A stretch of DNA of 64,000 bases from Desmodus rotundus (Eukaryota; Chordata; Mammalia; Chiroptera; Phyllostomidae). Shown here piece by piece: positions 24,713 to 35,449 of this stretch. The stretch spans positions 74,794,097 through 74,858,096 of the forward strand of contig NC_071392.1 of the NCBI RefSeq assembly GCF_022682495.2, given 5' to 3'. The notes under the pieces were generated by a model. It searched no databases, was not told where the DNA came from, and was given only the letters and a program-made list of their open reading frames with translations. A program made the translations under genes and the position numbers. The first letter of the stretch is position 1, and every line of letters begins with the position of its first letter.

Positions 24713-24973
24713 AAAAGAAAGAAAGACTTGATTGAGAACAAGATATCCAGAGGAGGAATTTTACCTTAAAACTGACCACATTTTACTACATGCAATAAAA
24801 CACTTGAAGATCCAAGTTGTGATTTGAATCCTGTGATATTTTACACTGGCAAAATGTTACCACTTCCTTAATTACTGGCAAAATGTTACCACTTCTTTAA
24901 TCACTGCTCTAAACAGCTTTGTGTGATTGACTTGCCTGACAACTTTGAAATTTTGTTTTAATAGTATATTTTA

Positions 24974-25177
24974 GCCCTGGCTGGTGTGGCTCAGTGGACT
25001 GAGCACCAGCCTGTGAACTGAGGGGTTGCTGGTTCAATTCCTCATCAGAGCACATGCCTGGGTTGTGGGCCAGGTCCCCAGTGGGGGGCATGTGAGCAGT
25101 GCCAGATGTTCCTCTCCCTATTTTTCTCCTTCCCTTCCCCTCTCTCTAAAAATAAATAAATAAAATCTTAAAAAAAT
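24974..25177 (+). mobile_element. Ves SINE (duplicate of 27046-27275)
   Basis: GCCCTGGCTGGTGTGGCTCA, GGTTCAATTCCTCATCAGAG, TGTGGGCCAGGTCCCCAGTG, and an AAAATAAATAAATAAAATCTT tail. It shares the diagnostic CCTCATCAG change with its partner copy. Confidence 0.92.
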
Positions 25178-25242
25178 TTTTTCCAAACTAAAAAATTGTA
25201 AAACAAGGTGCAGAAACAGTAGTGTGAATAGTATCACATCAT

Positions 25243-25281
25243 TTGTGGGGTGTGTGTGTGTGTATGTGTGTGTGTGTGTGT
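25243..25281 (+). repeat. (TG)n microsatellite
   Basis: GTGTGTGTGTGTGTATGTGT and more, with one A interruption. It ends directly before the insertion site of the CTSL retrocopy. Confidence 0.93.
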
Positions 25282-25283
25282 TT

Positions 25284-25295
25284 AAAGAAAATAGA
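25284..25295 (+). repeat. Left target-site duplication of the CTSL retrocopy
   Basis: AAAGAAAATAGA here repeats at 27298-27309 after the A tail. The core GAAAATAGA is unambiguous; the leading As merge with the poly(A) at the right end. The insertion point directly abuts a (TG)n tract. Confidence 0.75.
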
Positions 25296-25493
25296 AGTAG
25301 CCATTGGTGAGTGCCCCGGCCCAGGACCTGAAGCTGCTGGGCCTCCCTGGGGACCTAGCCTTGAAGATAGAGGGGTTTGGGGTTCCAGGAGGCGTGGTCC
25401 CCAGCCCTGGCTTGGTGAACAGGACAGTGTGACCTCCAGCCCCTGGGCTGGAGGATGACAGCTCCCTGCACTCCTGGAAATAGTTTTTGAAAC

Positions 25494-26505
25494 ATGAATC
25501 CTTCACTCTTCCTGACTGCCGTTTACTTAGGAATAGCTTCAGCTGCTCCAGAACTTGATGGAAGTTTAGATGCACCAGTGGATGGAACCAGGGGAAGGCG
25601 GTGCACAGGAAACCACACGGCTGGAATGAAGAAGGTGGAGGAGAGCAGTGTGGGAGAAGAACGTGCTAATTAATGACTGACCTGCGCAACCAGGAATACA
25701 ACCTCGGGAAACAGCGCTCCACCACAGCAATGAACACCTTTGTTGACATGACCAATGAAGGATTCAGGCAGGTGATGAATGGCCTTCAAAGCCAGAAGCA
25801 CAAGAAAAGGAAAGTGTTCTGGGAGCCTCTCTTTGGTGAAATCCCCTCATCTGTGGTTTGGAGAGGGGGAGGCTAGGTAACTCCTGTGAAGAATCAGAAT
25901 CAGAGGGGTTCTCGTTGGACTTTTAGTGCAACTGGTGCCCTTGAAGAACAGATGGCCCGGAAAGCTGGCAAACATCTCACTGAGTGAACAGACTTTGTGG
26001 ACTGTTCTCAGTCTCGAGGCAGTGAGGGCTGCAATGGTGGCCTAAATAACGTATTCCAGTAAGACAAGGTTATAAGGCAATGGAGGCCTGGACTCAGGGG
26101 AAACTTACTCATATCAAGGTTGGATCCTGCAAACACAAGCCCGAGGGTTCTATAGCCAATGACACTGGCTTCCTGGTCATCCCTCACCAGGAGAGGTCCC
26201 TTAGGAAAGAGGTGGCAACGGTGGGGCCCAACTCTGTTGCTATAGATGGAACAGAGAACCCGATGGCTTCGGGTTCTATGAAGAAGGCATTTATTATGAT
26301 GCACACAGCAGCAGCAAAGACCTAGATCATGGCGTTCTGGTGGCTGGCTATGGCTTTGAAGGAGCAGACTCAATTAACAATAAATATTGGATTGTCAAGA
26401 ACAGCTAGGGTACAGCTAAGGCCATGAGCGACTAAGTAAAGATGGCCAAAGACTGAAACAACCACTGTGGAATTGCCACTGAGATGATGGAGATGAAGAA
26501 AGATT
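25494..26505 (+). pseudogene. CTSL: Processed cathepsin L pseudogene, coding-derived part
   Basis: This is a retrocopy of cathepsin L, the lysosomal papain-family cysteine protease. The start ATG is recognisable at 25494, followed by NPSLFLTAV and a signal-peptide-like stretch. The propeptide is recognisable (LRNQEY, FRQVMNGLQS), then VTPVKNQ, SATGALE, DCS and GCNGGL, then [14 protein letters not shown] and HCGIA near the end. No introns remain, although the parent gene is multi-exonic. It is dead: stop codons interrupt it (for example TAG just before VTPVKN, and TGA and TAA around the GCNGGL block), there are several frameshifts, and the catalytic motif QCGSCW has become QRGSRW, losing the active-site cysteine. 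The coding match ends where a Ves SINE is inserted. Confidence 0.9.
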
Positions 26506-26743
26506 TGCCCTGGCTGGTGTGTCTTAGTTGGTTGGAGCACTGTTCCGTGGACCAAAGGGTCATGGGTTCGAAACTCAGAGCACATGCCCAGGTTTCAGAC
26601 TTGGTCCCAGCCGGGGTGCATACAGGAGGCAACCAAGACTATGTTTCTCTCTCACATGGATGTTTCTCTCTCTCCCTCCTTTCCTATCACTCTAAAAGCA
26701 ATGAAAAATATGTCCTCGGGTGAGGATAAAAAAAAAAGAAAAA
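26506..26743 (+). mobile_element. Ves SINE inside the CTSL retrocopy
   Basis: GCCCTGGCTGGTGTGTCTTA, CATGGGTTCGAAACTCAGAG, CAGGAGGCAACCAAGACTAT, then a CT-rich body and an A-rich tail to about 26743. The retrocopy's AAGAAAGA stretch appears on both sides, consistent with a target duplication. Confidence 0.9.
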
Positions 26744-27250
26744 AAAGAAAGACTTGATCAAGAACAAGATATCCAGAGGAGGAATTTTATCTTAAAACTG
26801 ACCACATTTTACTACATGCAATAAAACACTTGAATCTTGAAGATCCAAGTTGTGATTTGAATCCTGTGATATTTTACACTGGCAAAATGTTACCACTTCT
26901 TTAATTACTGGCAAAATGTTACCACTTCTTTAATCACTGCTGTAAACAGCTTTGTGTGATTGACTTGCCTGACAACTTTGAAATTTTGTTTTAATAGTAT
27001 GTATAAAGTTTTACCTTTTAAAATAATTAAAATAACTTAATTTTAGCCCTGGCTGGTGTGGCTCAGTGTACTGAGCACCAGCCTGTGAACGGAGGGGTCG
27101 CTGGTTCAATTCCTCATCAGGGCACATGCCTGGGTTGTGGGCCAGGTCCCCGGGGGGACCATGCCAGAGGCAACCACACATTGATGTTTCTCTCCCTATT
27201 TTTCTCCCTCCCTTCTCCTCTCTTTAAAAGGAAATAAATAATGTCTTTAA
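26601..27250 (+). repeat. Direct segmental duplication, downstream copy
   Basis: This is the partner of 24580-25177, about 2.0 kb downstream and in the same orientation. It lies in its native place, continuous with the CTSL pseudogene, so it is likely the source copy. It spans the second half of a Ves SINE, the retrocopy's 3' UTR and the next Ves SINE. Confidence 0.8.
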
Positions 27251-27275
27251 AACAATAAATTAAGAAATAAAATAA
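27046..27275 (+). mobile_element. Ves SINE inside the CTSL retrocopy 3' UTR
   Basis: GCCCTGGCTGGTGTGGCTCA, GGTTCAATTCCTCATCAGGG and a tail with AAAACAATAAATTAAG. The flanking ACTTAATTTT occurs on both sides (about 27034-27043 and 27277-27286), marking the target duplication. Confidence 0.9.
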
Positions 27276-27309
27276 AACTTAATTTTGTATGCAAAAAAAA
27301 GAAAATAGA

Positions 27310-28919
27310 TATACGAAGGATAGAAAAAGAATGCCCCTGAAAAGACACACCAGAAAATGGCAACAGCCATTATACCTACGGAGTGAAGTTGAGGGGATGG
27401 GAACTGAGTTTGCATATTTCTTTGTCCACTTTGAAAACTTTTTTAAGTAAAATATTTTATTATATAATATGTCACTAAAAATAAAAGAATATAATAATTT
27501 ATTAATCAACCAAATGCAAAAAAAATAGGCAGGTGACAGACAGACAGACCATACTGTCCGTCCTCACCACATGGTCTCAAGTGCTGCTCGCTGTGCCCGC
27601 GGTAACTCTGCTCCCAGTCCACCCCGTGATCCTACAGAAGGAATTGCTGCCACCGGTCACCTGAGGCTGCCAAGGCGTCTGCAAATAAGCTAAGTCCTTA
27701 CAGCCAAGTTACAAAGATGTTGGGGACAAAGAAAACTTAATCATAGTGAGTGTTACAGCCAGGATATGAAAAACAGTACAAAACAGAACTTCCATGGAAA
27801 CGATGAAATTTCTCTTTAAAATGTAATTTCATTGCAGATGCTTTTAAGAGCAGAAAGGCCCAAAGAAGAGATTAAAAATCTTTCCTCATCTCAGTCTCTG
27901 TAGTGACATCTTCAGAGCAAATGTGTGTTGACACGTGTGTGATCAGAAAATACATACCATTCTGTAATCTGATTCTTTCCAGTTCACAAAATATAATTAT
28001 TTTCCTACATCATTAAATACTGTTCTATAACATAACATTCATTGTGTGCATACCGCTCTCATGTGGCTTTTCAATAATCCTACCAATTTCCTGTGTCAGA
28101 CGTTTAGTTGGTTTCCCACCTTTCGTCAATGCTCACAGTTTCTGACTTTCACAAATATACACCTCAATTTCCTTCCTTCCTTCAGTTAATAGTCATTAAG
28201 CACGAAACGACCAGGCTCAAACAAAGCAACTCTAAACGACATTTTTGGAGATATTTGGGGAAATTTGAATGTATAAACTGGAATTTTCACGATGTTAAGG
28301 AATTACTGTTGTGTGACAATTGTCTTGCAGTTATGTAGAAATGTTCCCTTATTTTTCAGAGATGCACACTGAATACCTTTCAGGATACAATGACATGATG
28401 TTTGTGATTTGCTTTCAGATATTTCAGTCAAAAAATAAATGAGGCAAATCTGGAAAAATAATAATTGCTAAATCTGTTGCCTCCTCTTCTGTATGCTTGA
28501 AATTTTCACTAAAAAAAAATGTCTCAAGAATGAAATACTTTGTGCTAGGCACTCGGCTATGAACGGAGAATGTAGCCCTGAGCAAAACAGACCCCTGAGG
28601 TCCTGGTGGAGCACACTGCCTCCAGGGAGCACGTTTCCACCAGGGAGTCTCCAGTTCGAGACTACCGTCCCAGTGGCCTTGAGACTAGAGGAATCCCCAA
28701 ACTCTGGTGCACTAATACTGCATGTCAAAAGTCAGCTCTGCCTTGCATGGTGCCCTGGGGTTCAGTTCAGCAAACTTTTCCTGGGTACCCATGTGTGCCT
28801 GGCAGTATAAGGGCACCAGGACTTAAAAGGTGGGTTGCCCAGCCCCTGCTCTACCCTGACAGCCTAGGGGAGGAGGTGAAACAGGCCACCCAAACCGGCT
28901 GGACTGAGGGAGAGTTGGC
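27310..28919. other. Non-coding sequence upstream of the LEP CpG region
   Basis: I see no gene. Weak antisense L2-like fragments are at 28537-28640 (TGTGCTAGGCACTCGGCTAT, AGCAAAACAGACCCC) and 28755-28860. The interval is AT-rich up to about 28500 and becomes GC-rich toward LEP. Confidence 0.45.
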
Positions 28920-29205
28920 TGGAAGGGGACCTCAGCCGGCTCCGAGGAGCCCCCCACAGCCACTAGTCAGTCCCCCAGAGGCCGACCCTCGCTCTACTGC
29001 CTCACCAGAGCCTCTGACGGGACCTGGAGGATTTCTCGCTCCTGCCAGCGGTCCCAAACGTTCAGGGATACCCGAGGGTGCGTGCGTGGCTCCTAGGGCA
29101 GCCGAGTCCCTCCCTCGAGGCCCAGGGCCTGCAGCCGCCCCTCCTGGCTCAGACCGCGGGGCGGGGCGGGAGCTGGCGCTCAGGGTGATCAGGGCCTGCG
29201 GGGCA

Positions 29206-29246
29206 GTTGCGCAAGTTGTGCCTGGGCAGCTATAAGAGGGGCGGGA
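29206..29246 (+). promoter_or_regulatory. LEP: LEP core promoter: C/EBP site, TATA box, GC box
   Basis: A perfect C/EBP palindrome, TTGCGCAA, lies at 29207-29214. A TATA box (TATAAGA) lies at 29231-29237, and a GC/Sp1 box (GGGGCGGG) at 29238-29245. The order and spacing match the human LEP proximal promoter, where C/EBP-alpha at this site drives adipocyte expression. A second GC-rich Sp1-like stretch lies at 29159-29170. The transcription start is inferred at about 29261. Confidence 0.88.
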
Positions 29247-29260
29247 AGGCATGGAGCCCC

Positions 29261-29285
29261 GGAGGAATCGCGGAGCAGCTGCGAG
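29261..29285 (+). other. LEP: LEP exon 1, non-coding
   Basis: This 25-nt 5' UTR exon reads GGAGGAATCGCGG and ends GCGAG before the donor GTAAGG. It resembles human LEP exon 1 (29 nt), which starts GTAGGAATCGC and ends GCAAG before GTAAGG. The start is placed by this similarity and by its position 30 bp after the TATA box. It contains no ATG; the ATG at 29251 lies upstream of the inferred start site. Confidence 0.85.
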
Positions 29286-31683
29286 GTAAGGCCCAGGCGC
29301 TGTCCTTTCTCCTCTACCCGTACCTCTGGGCAGGCCGCATCTCCCCAACCCCACCTTAGCCCCCCCGGGGAAACTAAGGCGGGTGAAGGGAAGGGCGGAG
29401 GGCTCCGTTCTGGATCAAGGTAGCTTTGCAGAGTTCTAACCACAGGAAAGGCTGCTGGGAACCCAGGGGCAATGGATTCCGGCTAGGCTGGGCTGTGCCT
29501 GCGCCCATGGGGCAGGAATGTATACTCAGGGAGCCAGCCAGGGTGCCGGGAAATCGTCAGAGACATCAGCCCAGCCGCTGAGACGCTTTGGAAATTGCCC
29601 TGGGCACATCCCCAAAGATCAGGGTACCTCGCTCCCATCTTGGGGTAGGGGATAAAGATGAAGGTTTAAGGGGGCATGAATAGGCTGTTCAGTTTCTGAG
29701 GACTGGATAGAGCCTTGTTCTGTGGATAAGAATTCAGGCATCATTTTCCAGGGGGATCAGGAGTCCCCCACCTTTGAATGTGAGGGGCTGTGTAAGGTGA
29801 AGGCCTAGGAACAGGACAACCAGGGGTAGGGGGGATGGAGAAAAGGGGTCAGGAAGAAACCAAATTTCCCAGAGAAATTGTGCTGGGTCTTACCACTTCT
29901 GGTCTCAAAGCTATGTAAATTGCCTTCTTCACGCAGGATAAGATAAGGTTTCTCCAAGACCAGCGGGTCATGGGAGGGGCTGGTTACCCACATTTCTCAC
30001 TATTACCACTTCTCTAGCCAAGACCACCAAATATGTACTGTGGGCAGGCGGGCCCCCGATGAGAACTACTGGCCCGCCTGCAGCCTGCCCGCTCTCCTGG
30101 CCTGGTTTAGATTTCGCTGTGGGTGTGGTTGCCTTTACACTCCAGTTGCTTAAAGATGGTGGCACTTCAGAAAAGTGACTCCTGAGATACAGTTAGATCC
30201 GAGTGTGACAAGTGGCCTGGTTGTCCTTGGAGAATGGCAGTTTTGGAGAGGCAAGATGATTGTTTTCCGCTGGAAGGAAGGTCTTCGGGAGAGGTGGGGC
30301 AGAGGGCAGGGACTTGAAGTCACCACCAGAGGAGCACAAGCTCAGCGACACCCCTTTGTAGGAACTGAGCTCCCCTGTTTGTTCTGTAGAGTTCTGGGGT
30401 GGGCAGCGGTCACTGGGACTGGTGGGAGATAGGGGAGCCAGTCTCCTTAGTCTGCAGAACCATTGTCGCTCCCATCCTAATGTCCCCATGAACGGAAAGG
30501 CCGTGCTGACCATTTGTCTCATTTTGGTAAGGGAGAAGGCAAGAGAAAAATGATGTTTTTAGGTTCTTTCCTTTTCAAGCAGTTGAGGACGTCGGGCTGA
30601 GGCATGTTTCCATGTTGGCAAAAGGAGTCCTTCTCATAGTTTGTACATCTTATGCCCAAAATAACTCTTCTTGGTATTTGGGGGAAATATCTTCCTCCCA
30701 CTCCATTCCAGGAAATGGCTCCAAGCACCAAGGACAGAGCCAGGGAAATTGCAATTAATTTGGCCCGTCAGCCCCAAGCACATGCCGGTCCTGTCTGAGT
30801 GACCTATGCAGGGTGTGGAGGTGGCCACTCAGAGACCTCCCCTCACAGAGCCAGGTGTCATTGTCCCTACTCCAGCCTAGCTGCCCCCCAGGGGAACGTG
30901 GTTGTCAGGGAGAGTGAAAGGGTCCAGGGAGTTAGACTCCCCATGGTGTGTGCATTCTTGAATAGGGTGCATGTAATTTAAACAAAATTGGAGCCAAATT
31001 CTCTTACAATCCGTCAATAGTAGTCCCTGTCCCCACCAGTGGGAGGATTCCAGTGGCAGCAGCTCTGCTCTGGCCTGCCAGCCAAGAGCCTCGAAATTCT
31101 TTTTTGTCCACACAGCTGTCTCAGAGAAATAGAAAGAGGTTGTTTCTGCTGAAAAACAACCTACCTGATGCCTGAGCCCATAGGGTCCTTTGCGCTTATT
31201 TCACGCGTGACAAGACCAACGCCTTGCTTTTCAGCAAACTGCATTTTACGGTCTTTTCTGCTCAGTTTATCAGCTTTTGGGAAGTGAATCTGTGTTCAGT
31301 GCCAGTGGCAACATCTCATCCCATAGACTACTTCATGCCCATCTGTGTGCATGTTGCGTTTGTACTCTGGGGTGTCCCAGGCTAGGGGTGCCAAGGAAAA
31401 GGGGGGAAGTCACAAGGAAGACAGGAGCAGCAGAGCAGAGGTCTCTGAGAAGGGCAGGAGGCCCAGAGCACAGGACCAGGAGCCAGGCTGATGAATGGGA
31501 CCAAGGCAGGGGGCACCTGAGACAACAGTCAAGGTGAAGCACAACCCAGGAAGCTGAAGGGAATCCGGGCCAGCGTGGGTCTAGAGGACAAGTATGAGGG
31601 GCAGGAAGCCAGCCGACGTCCCAGTGAGAAAGACCTACTCGGATGCTGAAGCATTTCCTGTTTTCATTAAGAAAGCTTTTAGG

Positions 31684-31894
31684 GCCCTGATCAGCATGGC
31701 TCAGTGGGTGGGGGTCATCCAGTGAAGAGAAAGTTCCCCATCTGATTCCAGGTCGGGGTACATGCCCAGGTTGACGGCCAACCCCCCGGTTGGGGGCGTG
31801 CAAGAGGCAACTGATCGATGTCTGTCTCCCTCTCTTTCTCCCACCCTCCCCCCTCTCTAAAAATTAAAAAATATATATTTAAAAAAGAAAAGAA
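31684..31894 (+). mobile_element. Ves SINE in LEP intron 1
   Basis: The head is diverged (GCCCTGATCAGCATGGCTCA), followed by GTGCAAGAGGCAACTGATCG and TCTCCCTCTCTTTCTCCC. A perfect 15-bp target duplication, AAGAAAGCTTTTAGG, flanks it at 31669-31683 and 31895-31909. Confidence 0.92.
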
Positions 31895-32009
31895 AAGAAA
31901 GCTTTTAGGAATTTCTGCAGGGGAAAAGTGAATTCTGGGATGTGGCATTAAGATGGGGGCAGGCGAATCATTATAGAAGTAGGTTAACCTGGTTAGACAA
32001 CAAAGATCA

Positions 32010-32110
32010 GGGATGGGAAATATTTCATTTATTTATTCAATGAATATTTAATGAGCATGTACTCTGTGCCAATGAATATTGGAATATTCGCAATAGAATA
32101 TTTATTGTGA
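32010..32110 (-). mobile_element. L2 fragment, antisense
   Basis: TTTATTCAATGAATATTTAA, then TGAGCATGTACTCTGTGCCA: the reverse of an L2 3' end. Confidence 0.6.
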
Positions 32111-32660
32111 TCAGCATGTAAAAAACAGAATGGAGATTCTCAAGAGTGAACCTCTTGAGATTACTATTCACCCACAGAAAGGGTGAATTTTATTTCTTGT
32201 CATTTGTTTCTCTTACATGTGGGTGTCTTTATGTGTTCTGTTTGAAAAGTATATTCAGAAAGTCGAAAGCCACTCAAATGAGTATATGTGGAAAAAAAAT
32301 ATCTCATCCTGCAAGGTAAAGACAGGGAGGGCCACCAAGCCTTGTGAGGGCCCAGAACCTACAAGATCAGGCACCAGAAAGATCAGAAAGAAGTGCAGGC
32401 GATGACGGTCACCCGCCTGTCATTGGCTGGATGGACACTGGTCTCTCTCAGCTACTCCATGCATGCAAGGCCAACTGTGGCTACCCCGGCGTTTCTGAGA
32501 CTACAACAGAGACAAATGGGGCTCTGCTTAAATTCCTGGGAGAGGCTCTAATGGACCCAGTCAGGGGTTGGAGGAGGAAAGACAAGGAAAGAGAGCAAAA
32601 GAGAGCATCCTGGTCCCTTGCCTACCACTTGGTCACGCAAACATGGCCTTCAGGGCTCCT

Positions 32661-32687
32661 GTGTGTGTGTGTGTGTGTGTGTGTGTC
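32661..32687 (+). repeat. (TG)n microsatellite
   Basis: An uninterrupted GTGTGT run within LEP intron 1. Confidence 0.95.
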
Positions 32688-32834
32688 CCGAGTATGGCAG
32701 ATCCCCCACCAGGTCCCTACTATACATGGAATCAGGCCCAGGACACTCTAGTTCCCCTGCCTCACACACTTCCACCATAATGATGCATTCTCCGAAACCC
32801 ACCATAGTTTTCTGCAGCGCCACACTGTCCCTTT

Positions 32835-33075
32835 GGCCTGGAACACCCTGCCTGCCCTTTTCCCCTGGGAGCTCTGTCCTTCATCTCCGTTCAAATGTCT
32901 CCTCCTGTACACAGCGGTCCTCACCTCCCCAGGGGGCACCCCATCCTCTCCTTTACTCCCCAACTCCTGTGCTCCTTCTCTCATAACCTTCAGCGGGTTG
33001 TGTTAAAGTGAGTTGTTTAAGGTTCTGTCTCTCCCTCTGGATTCTGCGTAACTTGAAGGACCAGGATCCAATCTC
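32835..33075 (+). mobile_element. L2 fragment
   Basis: TGGCCTGGAACACCCTGCCT, CTCCGTTCAAATGTCTCCTC, then CTGTCTCTCCCTCTGGATTC and AACTTGAAGGACCAGGATCC: the sense L2 3' region. Confidence 0.65.
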
Positions 33076-34609
33076 CTCTGTCTCTATTCCTCCTTTGTCT
33101 TTTCCCCGTCACCAAATCCCTTCCAAATTGGAGCTATGGAGGGAGGGAGGAAGGAAGGAAAGGTGAGATGGAAGAATGGAGGGGTCCACGGGAAGAATAT
33201 CCCATGCTTTTTTCCTCATAATTAATAAACATCACGTTACCCGAAATGAATTCACACTAGTGTGTCACAGATTACCAGAGAAACAGGTATAAAAATCCTG
33301 ATTGTTGGAGAAGGGAGAGAGGAGTGTGTTGGGTTAACCTCCAGAACTTTCAAACCAGGAGACAGCAGAGGAGTTTGGATGGCATGAGGCTAGCAGCCTC
33401 CACCAGTAAGTCCTCTGTGACCCAGGCCTCTCCCCACCTTCCCCCCATCTGCTGTCATCAGAAGGCTATGGGCAGGCTTGGCCTTGGCTCAGCAGACCCT
33501 CTAGAGAAGCCACCCCCTAGCTTGACATAGAGGCCCCCCACTTGGTCCGCCTCACCCCCTAGGACAGAGGGAAGGTGAGGGAGCTCACATCTGGAGGCTT
33601 CTTGGAGAAGCAGGAGGCTGTTTGTCTGTGGAGAGTGTGAAGGCAGAGGTGGGGAGGGGGCCTGGGTGGACCTGCCAAGTGAGGACTGGGAGCGGAGGTG
33701 GGGGGAGGTCAACTAAGGACCACAGAGGTGGGGCCAGTGCCCAGCACCCAGGTGAAGTCAGAGAGCGGGAAATTGTGGCGGAGTGAAGGGCTGGTCACGT
33801 GGGCCTCTCCCACTGGCCTGGAGCCTGTTTTCTGTGATCACATTTCATTACCTAGCGCTGCCCTGGGGCCTCCGTTTTCCAGTTTCTCTCTTTTCTTCTC
33901 CAGTGCACCCCTGGCAGGGGGTGATGGTAGAGAGGCTGGGGAGTGGCAGGCTCCTAATTAAAGGACAGAAGAGAAGAGAGTGTGATGGTGGGGGGACGGC
34001 CTTGGAGTGGAAGGCACAGTCCAGAAGCAATGGTCCCTTGCCCCCCACTTTGGCCTCCCCCAACGGCACCCCTCTCCGTCTCCAGGCTCTGCTCCAACAA
34101 CAGTCAGAGGAAAAAGGAAAGAGACAGGTTGTTGTGTCAACATTTCAGCAGTTCATCTTAGAAAACTGACAGCTCCTAAATGTTCACAACCACTTTGGAA
34201 ACTTCTGGAGAGAAAAGGCTTTGCAGCCCAGGCTTTCTTCCTCCCCTCCTCCCCTCAGCTCTCTCCGCTCACTCCTGTGGCCATGCCAGCCGGCCCTCCT
34301 GGGTCTACCTCCGAGGTCCTCTTTATCTGAACTGAGAGTCCCTTTCCCAGCCGTCAGCAGGATGGGGCCCCCTGAGGTTCCACTAGTCCAAGCAAGTCGG
34401 CACACCCCACACCCTCATTTCCAGACCCATCCTCATGCTTTTTCCAATTTCCATCTCCATCTTCTTGTCACCCAGCTAAAAGCACTAGACTGAGGGTGAC
34501 CAGAGCGTCCCACTTATACAGAAAGAAGCCTCTTTATCTGCCACTCACGCCCACCCCCTCCCTGCCTCCTCATCCATCATACCTCCCATGCCAGCTGCCA
34601 GCCACCATC

Positions 34610-34735
34610 CCCAGAGCCTACTGCTGGGCTATGCCTCTCCTCCACCTTCACAAACCCAATTTCTTCTCTCTCAGGGCCCTTATCAAATGCCACCTCCTCC
34701 AAGACACCTCTTTGATTTCTTAGCTGGAAATAATG
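34610..34735 (+). mobile_element. L2 fragment
   Basis: CCTTATCAAATGCCACCTCC, then TCCAAGACACCTCTTTGATT: the sense L2 3' region. Confidence 0.55.
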
Positions 34736-34779
34736 GTGATACCAGCTGACCAGTATTAGGGTTGTTTGGCATTTCATCC

Positions 34780-34915
34780 ATCACAGTCACAGGTGGGAAT
34801 TATGATTCACATCATCCCCATGTTATAGCTGAGGAAACAGTCTCAGAAAGGTTAGTGAATTTTCCTCAGGTCCTGAACACCAACTCATAGTTCTGCCCAA
34901 CTCCAGAGCTCATCC
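34780..34915 (-). repeat. MIR SINE, antisense
   Basis: CCATGTTATAGCTGAGGAAA, then TCTCAGAAAGGTTAGTGAAT, then CTCAGGTCCTGAACACC. Confidence 0.65.
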
Positions 34916-35449
34916 ATCGTTTTAAAAAGTACGACTCCCTCCCAAGTTACCCGTCTATCCACCTAAACGCTCCTCCTTGCATTGTACTTAGTTACGTAAC
35001 TTTTTAAACCAGTTGTTTAAGAACAGAGTTTTGCTCTTTGCTTCTATTTTGAGTGAATGATATACATGAAGTTGACAACATCCAATACTATGGAATACTC
35101 CTCAGGCTTCCTGCGGGAGACCCTCGTCTCAGCGCCCCCTCTCCCCATGCCTGACTCCTGCTTTCCTGTGGTTCCAGGTTTCCGTCACCTCTGTCCCTGG
35201 CCCACAGTGGGTGATCAATACGTGTTAGTGGCAGCCATCAAATATATAGTGAGTAACTATTCTGTGTCAGAAGCTGTAGTTGCTGTCTTGACTTATCCCT
35301 CCCACTCCCTAAACCCTGCTCTTCCCAGCCATTCCCCCATTACTGGGTCACAGCCAGGCCCCCCATTCAGTTACTGACACTCTGTGAACCAAGGAAAACT
35401 TTGATTCGCTCTTTTCTGATGCCCATGTCCAGGTGTATAAATTAGTCAG

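Larger units (their letters stand above)
24580..25177 (+). repeat. Direct segmental duplication, upstream copy (CTSL 3' UTR plus SINEs)
   Basis: This block repeats the order found at 26601-27250: tail half of a Ves SINE (24580-24712), CTSL 3' UTR (24720-24968) and a Ves SINE (24974-25177). It is highly similar, including the internal repeat ACTGGCAAAATGTTACCAC. It lacks about 45 bp present before the last SINE in the other copy (GTATAAAGTTTTACC and the following AT-rich stretch). The left junction lies inside SINE sequence, directly against another Ves SINE (24382-24579). Because both copies share the SINE insertions, the duplication is younger than those insertions. Confidence 0.8.
25296..27297 (+). 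pseudogene. CTSL: Full extent of the CTSL retrocopy including UTRs and poly(A)
   Basis: The retrocopy runs from a 5' UTR-like stretch (25296-25493) through the decayed coding region to a CTSL-like 3' UTR (about 26744-27045 and 27276-27292; GATCCAAGTTGTGATTTGAA, then TATAAAGTTTTACC near the end). It closes with an A run at 27293-27300. The 12-bp sequence AAAGAAAATAGA flanks it at 25284-25295 and 27298-27309, as expected for L1-mediated insertion; part of the right copy overlaps the A tail. Two Ves SINEs later entered the 3' UTR (26506-26743 and 27046-27275). The 3' UTR also holds an internal tandem repeat of ACTGGCAAAATGTTACCAC. Confidence 0.82.
28920..29340. promoter_or_regulatory. CpG-rich region over the LEP promoter
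   Basis: CpG and GC density rise sharply here compared with the flanks and fall away inside intron 1. The region covers the LEP promoter and exon 1. A 209-codon open frame crosses it (28606-29235), but it resembles no protein I know and looks like a by-product of high GC content. In other mammals the LEP promoter CpG region is methylated in a tissue-dependent way. Confidence 0.7.

Noticed and set aside
25673..25876. Functional cathepsin L-like gene
   Set aside because: The 67-codon open piece is only a fragment of the retrocopy; stops, frameshifts and loss of the catalytic cysteine rule out a working protease.
1..29200. miR-129-1, expected upstream of LEP by human synteny
   Set aside because: I looked for its characteristic GCGGTCTGGGC core and did not see it, so it probably lies outside the window.
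28606..29235. 209-codon open frame over the LEP CpG region
   Set aside because: It is Pro/Gly/Ala-rich low-complexity translation typical of GC-rich DNA, overlaps a long frame on the other strand, and ends inside the LEP promoter; no known domain.
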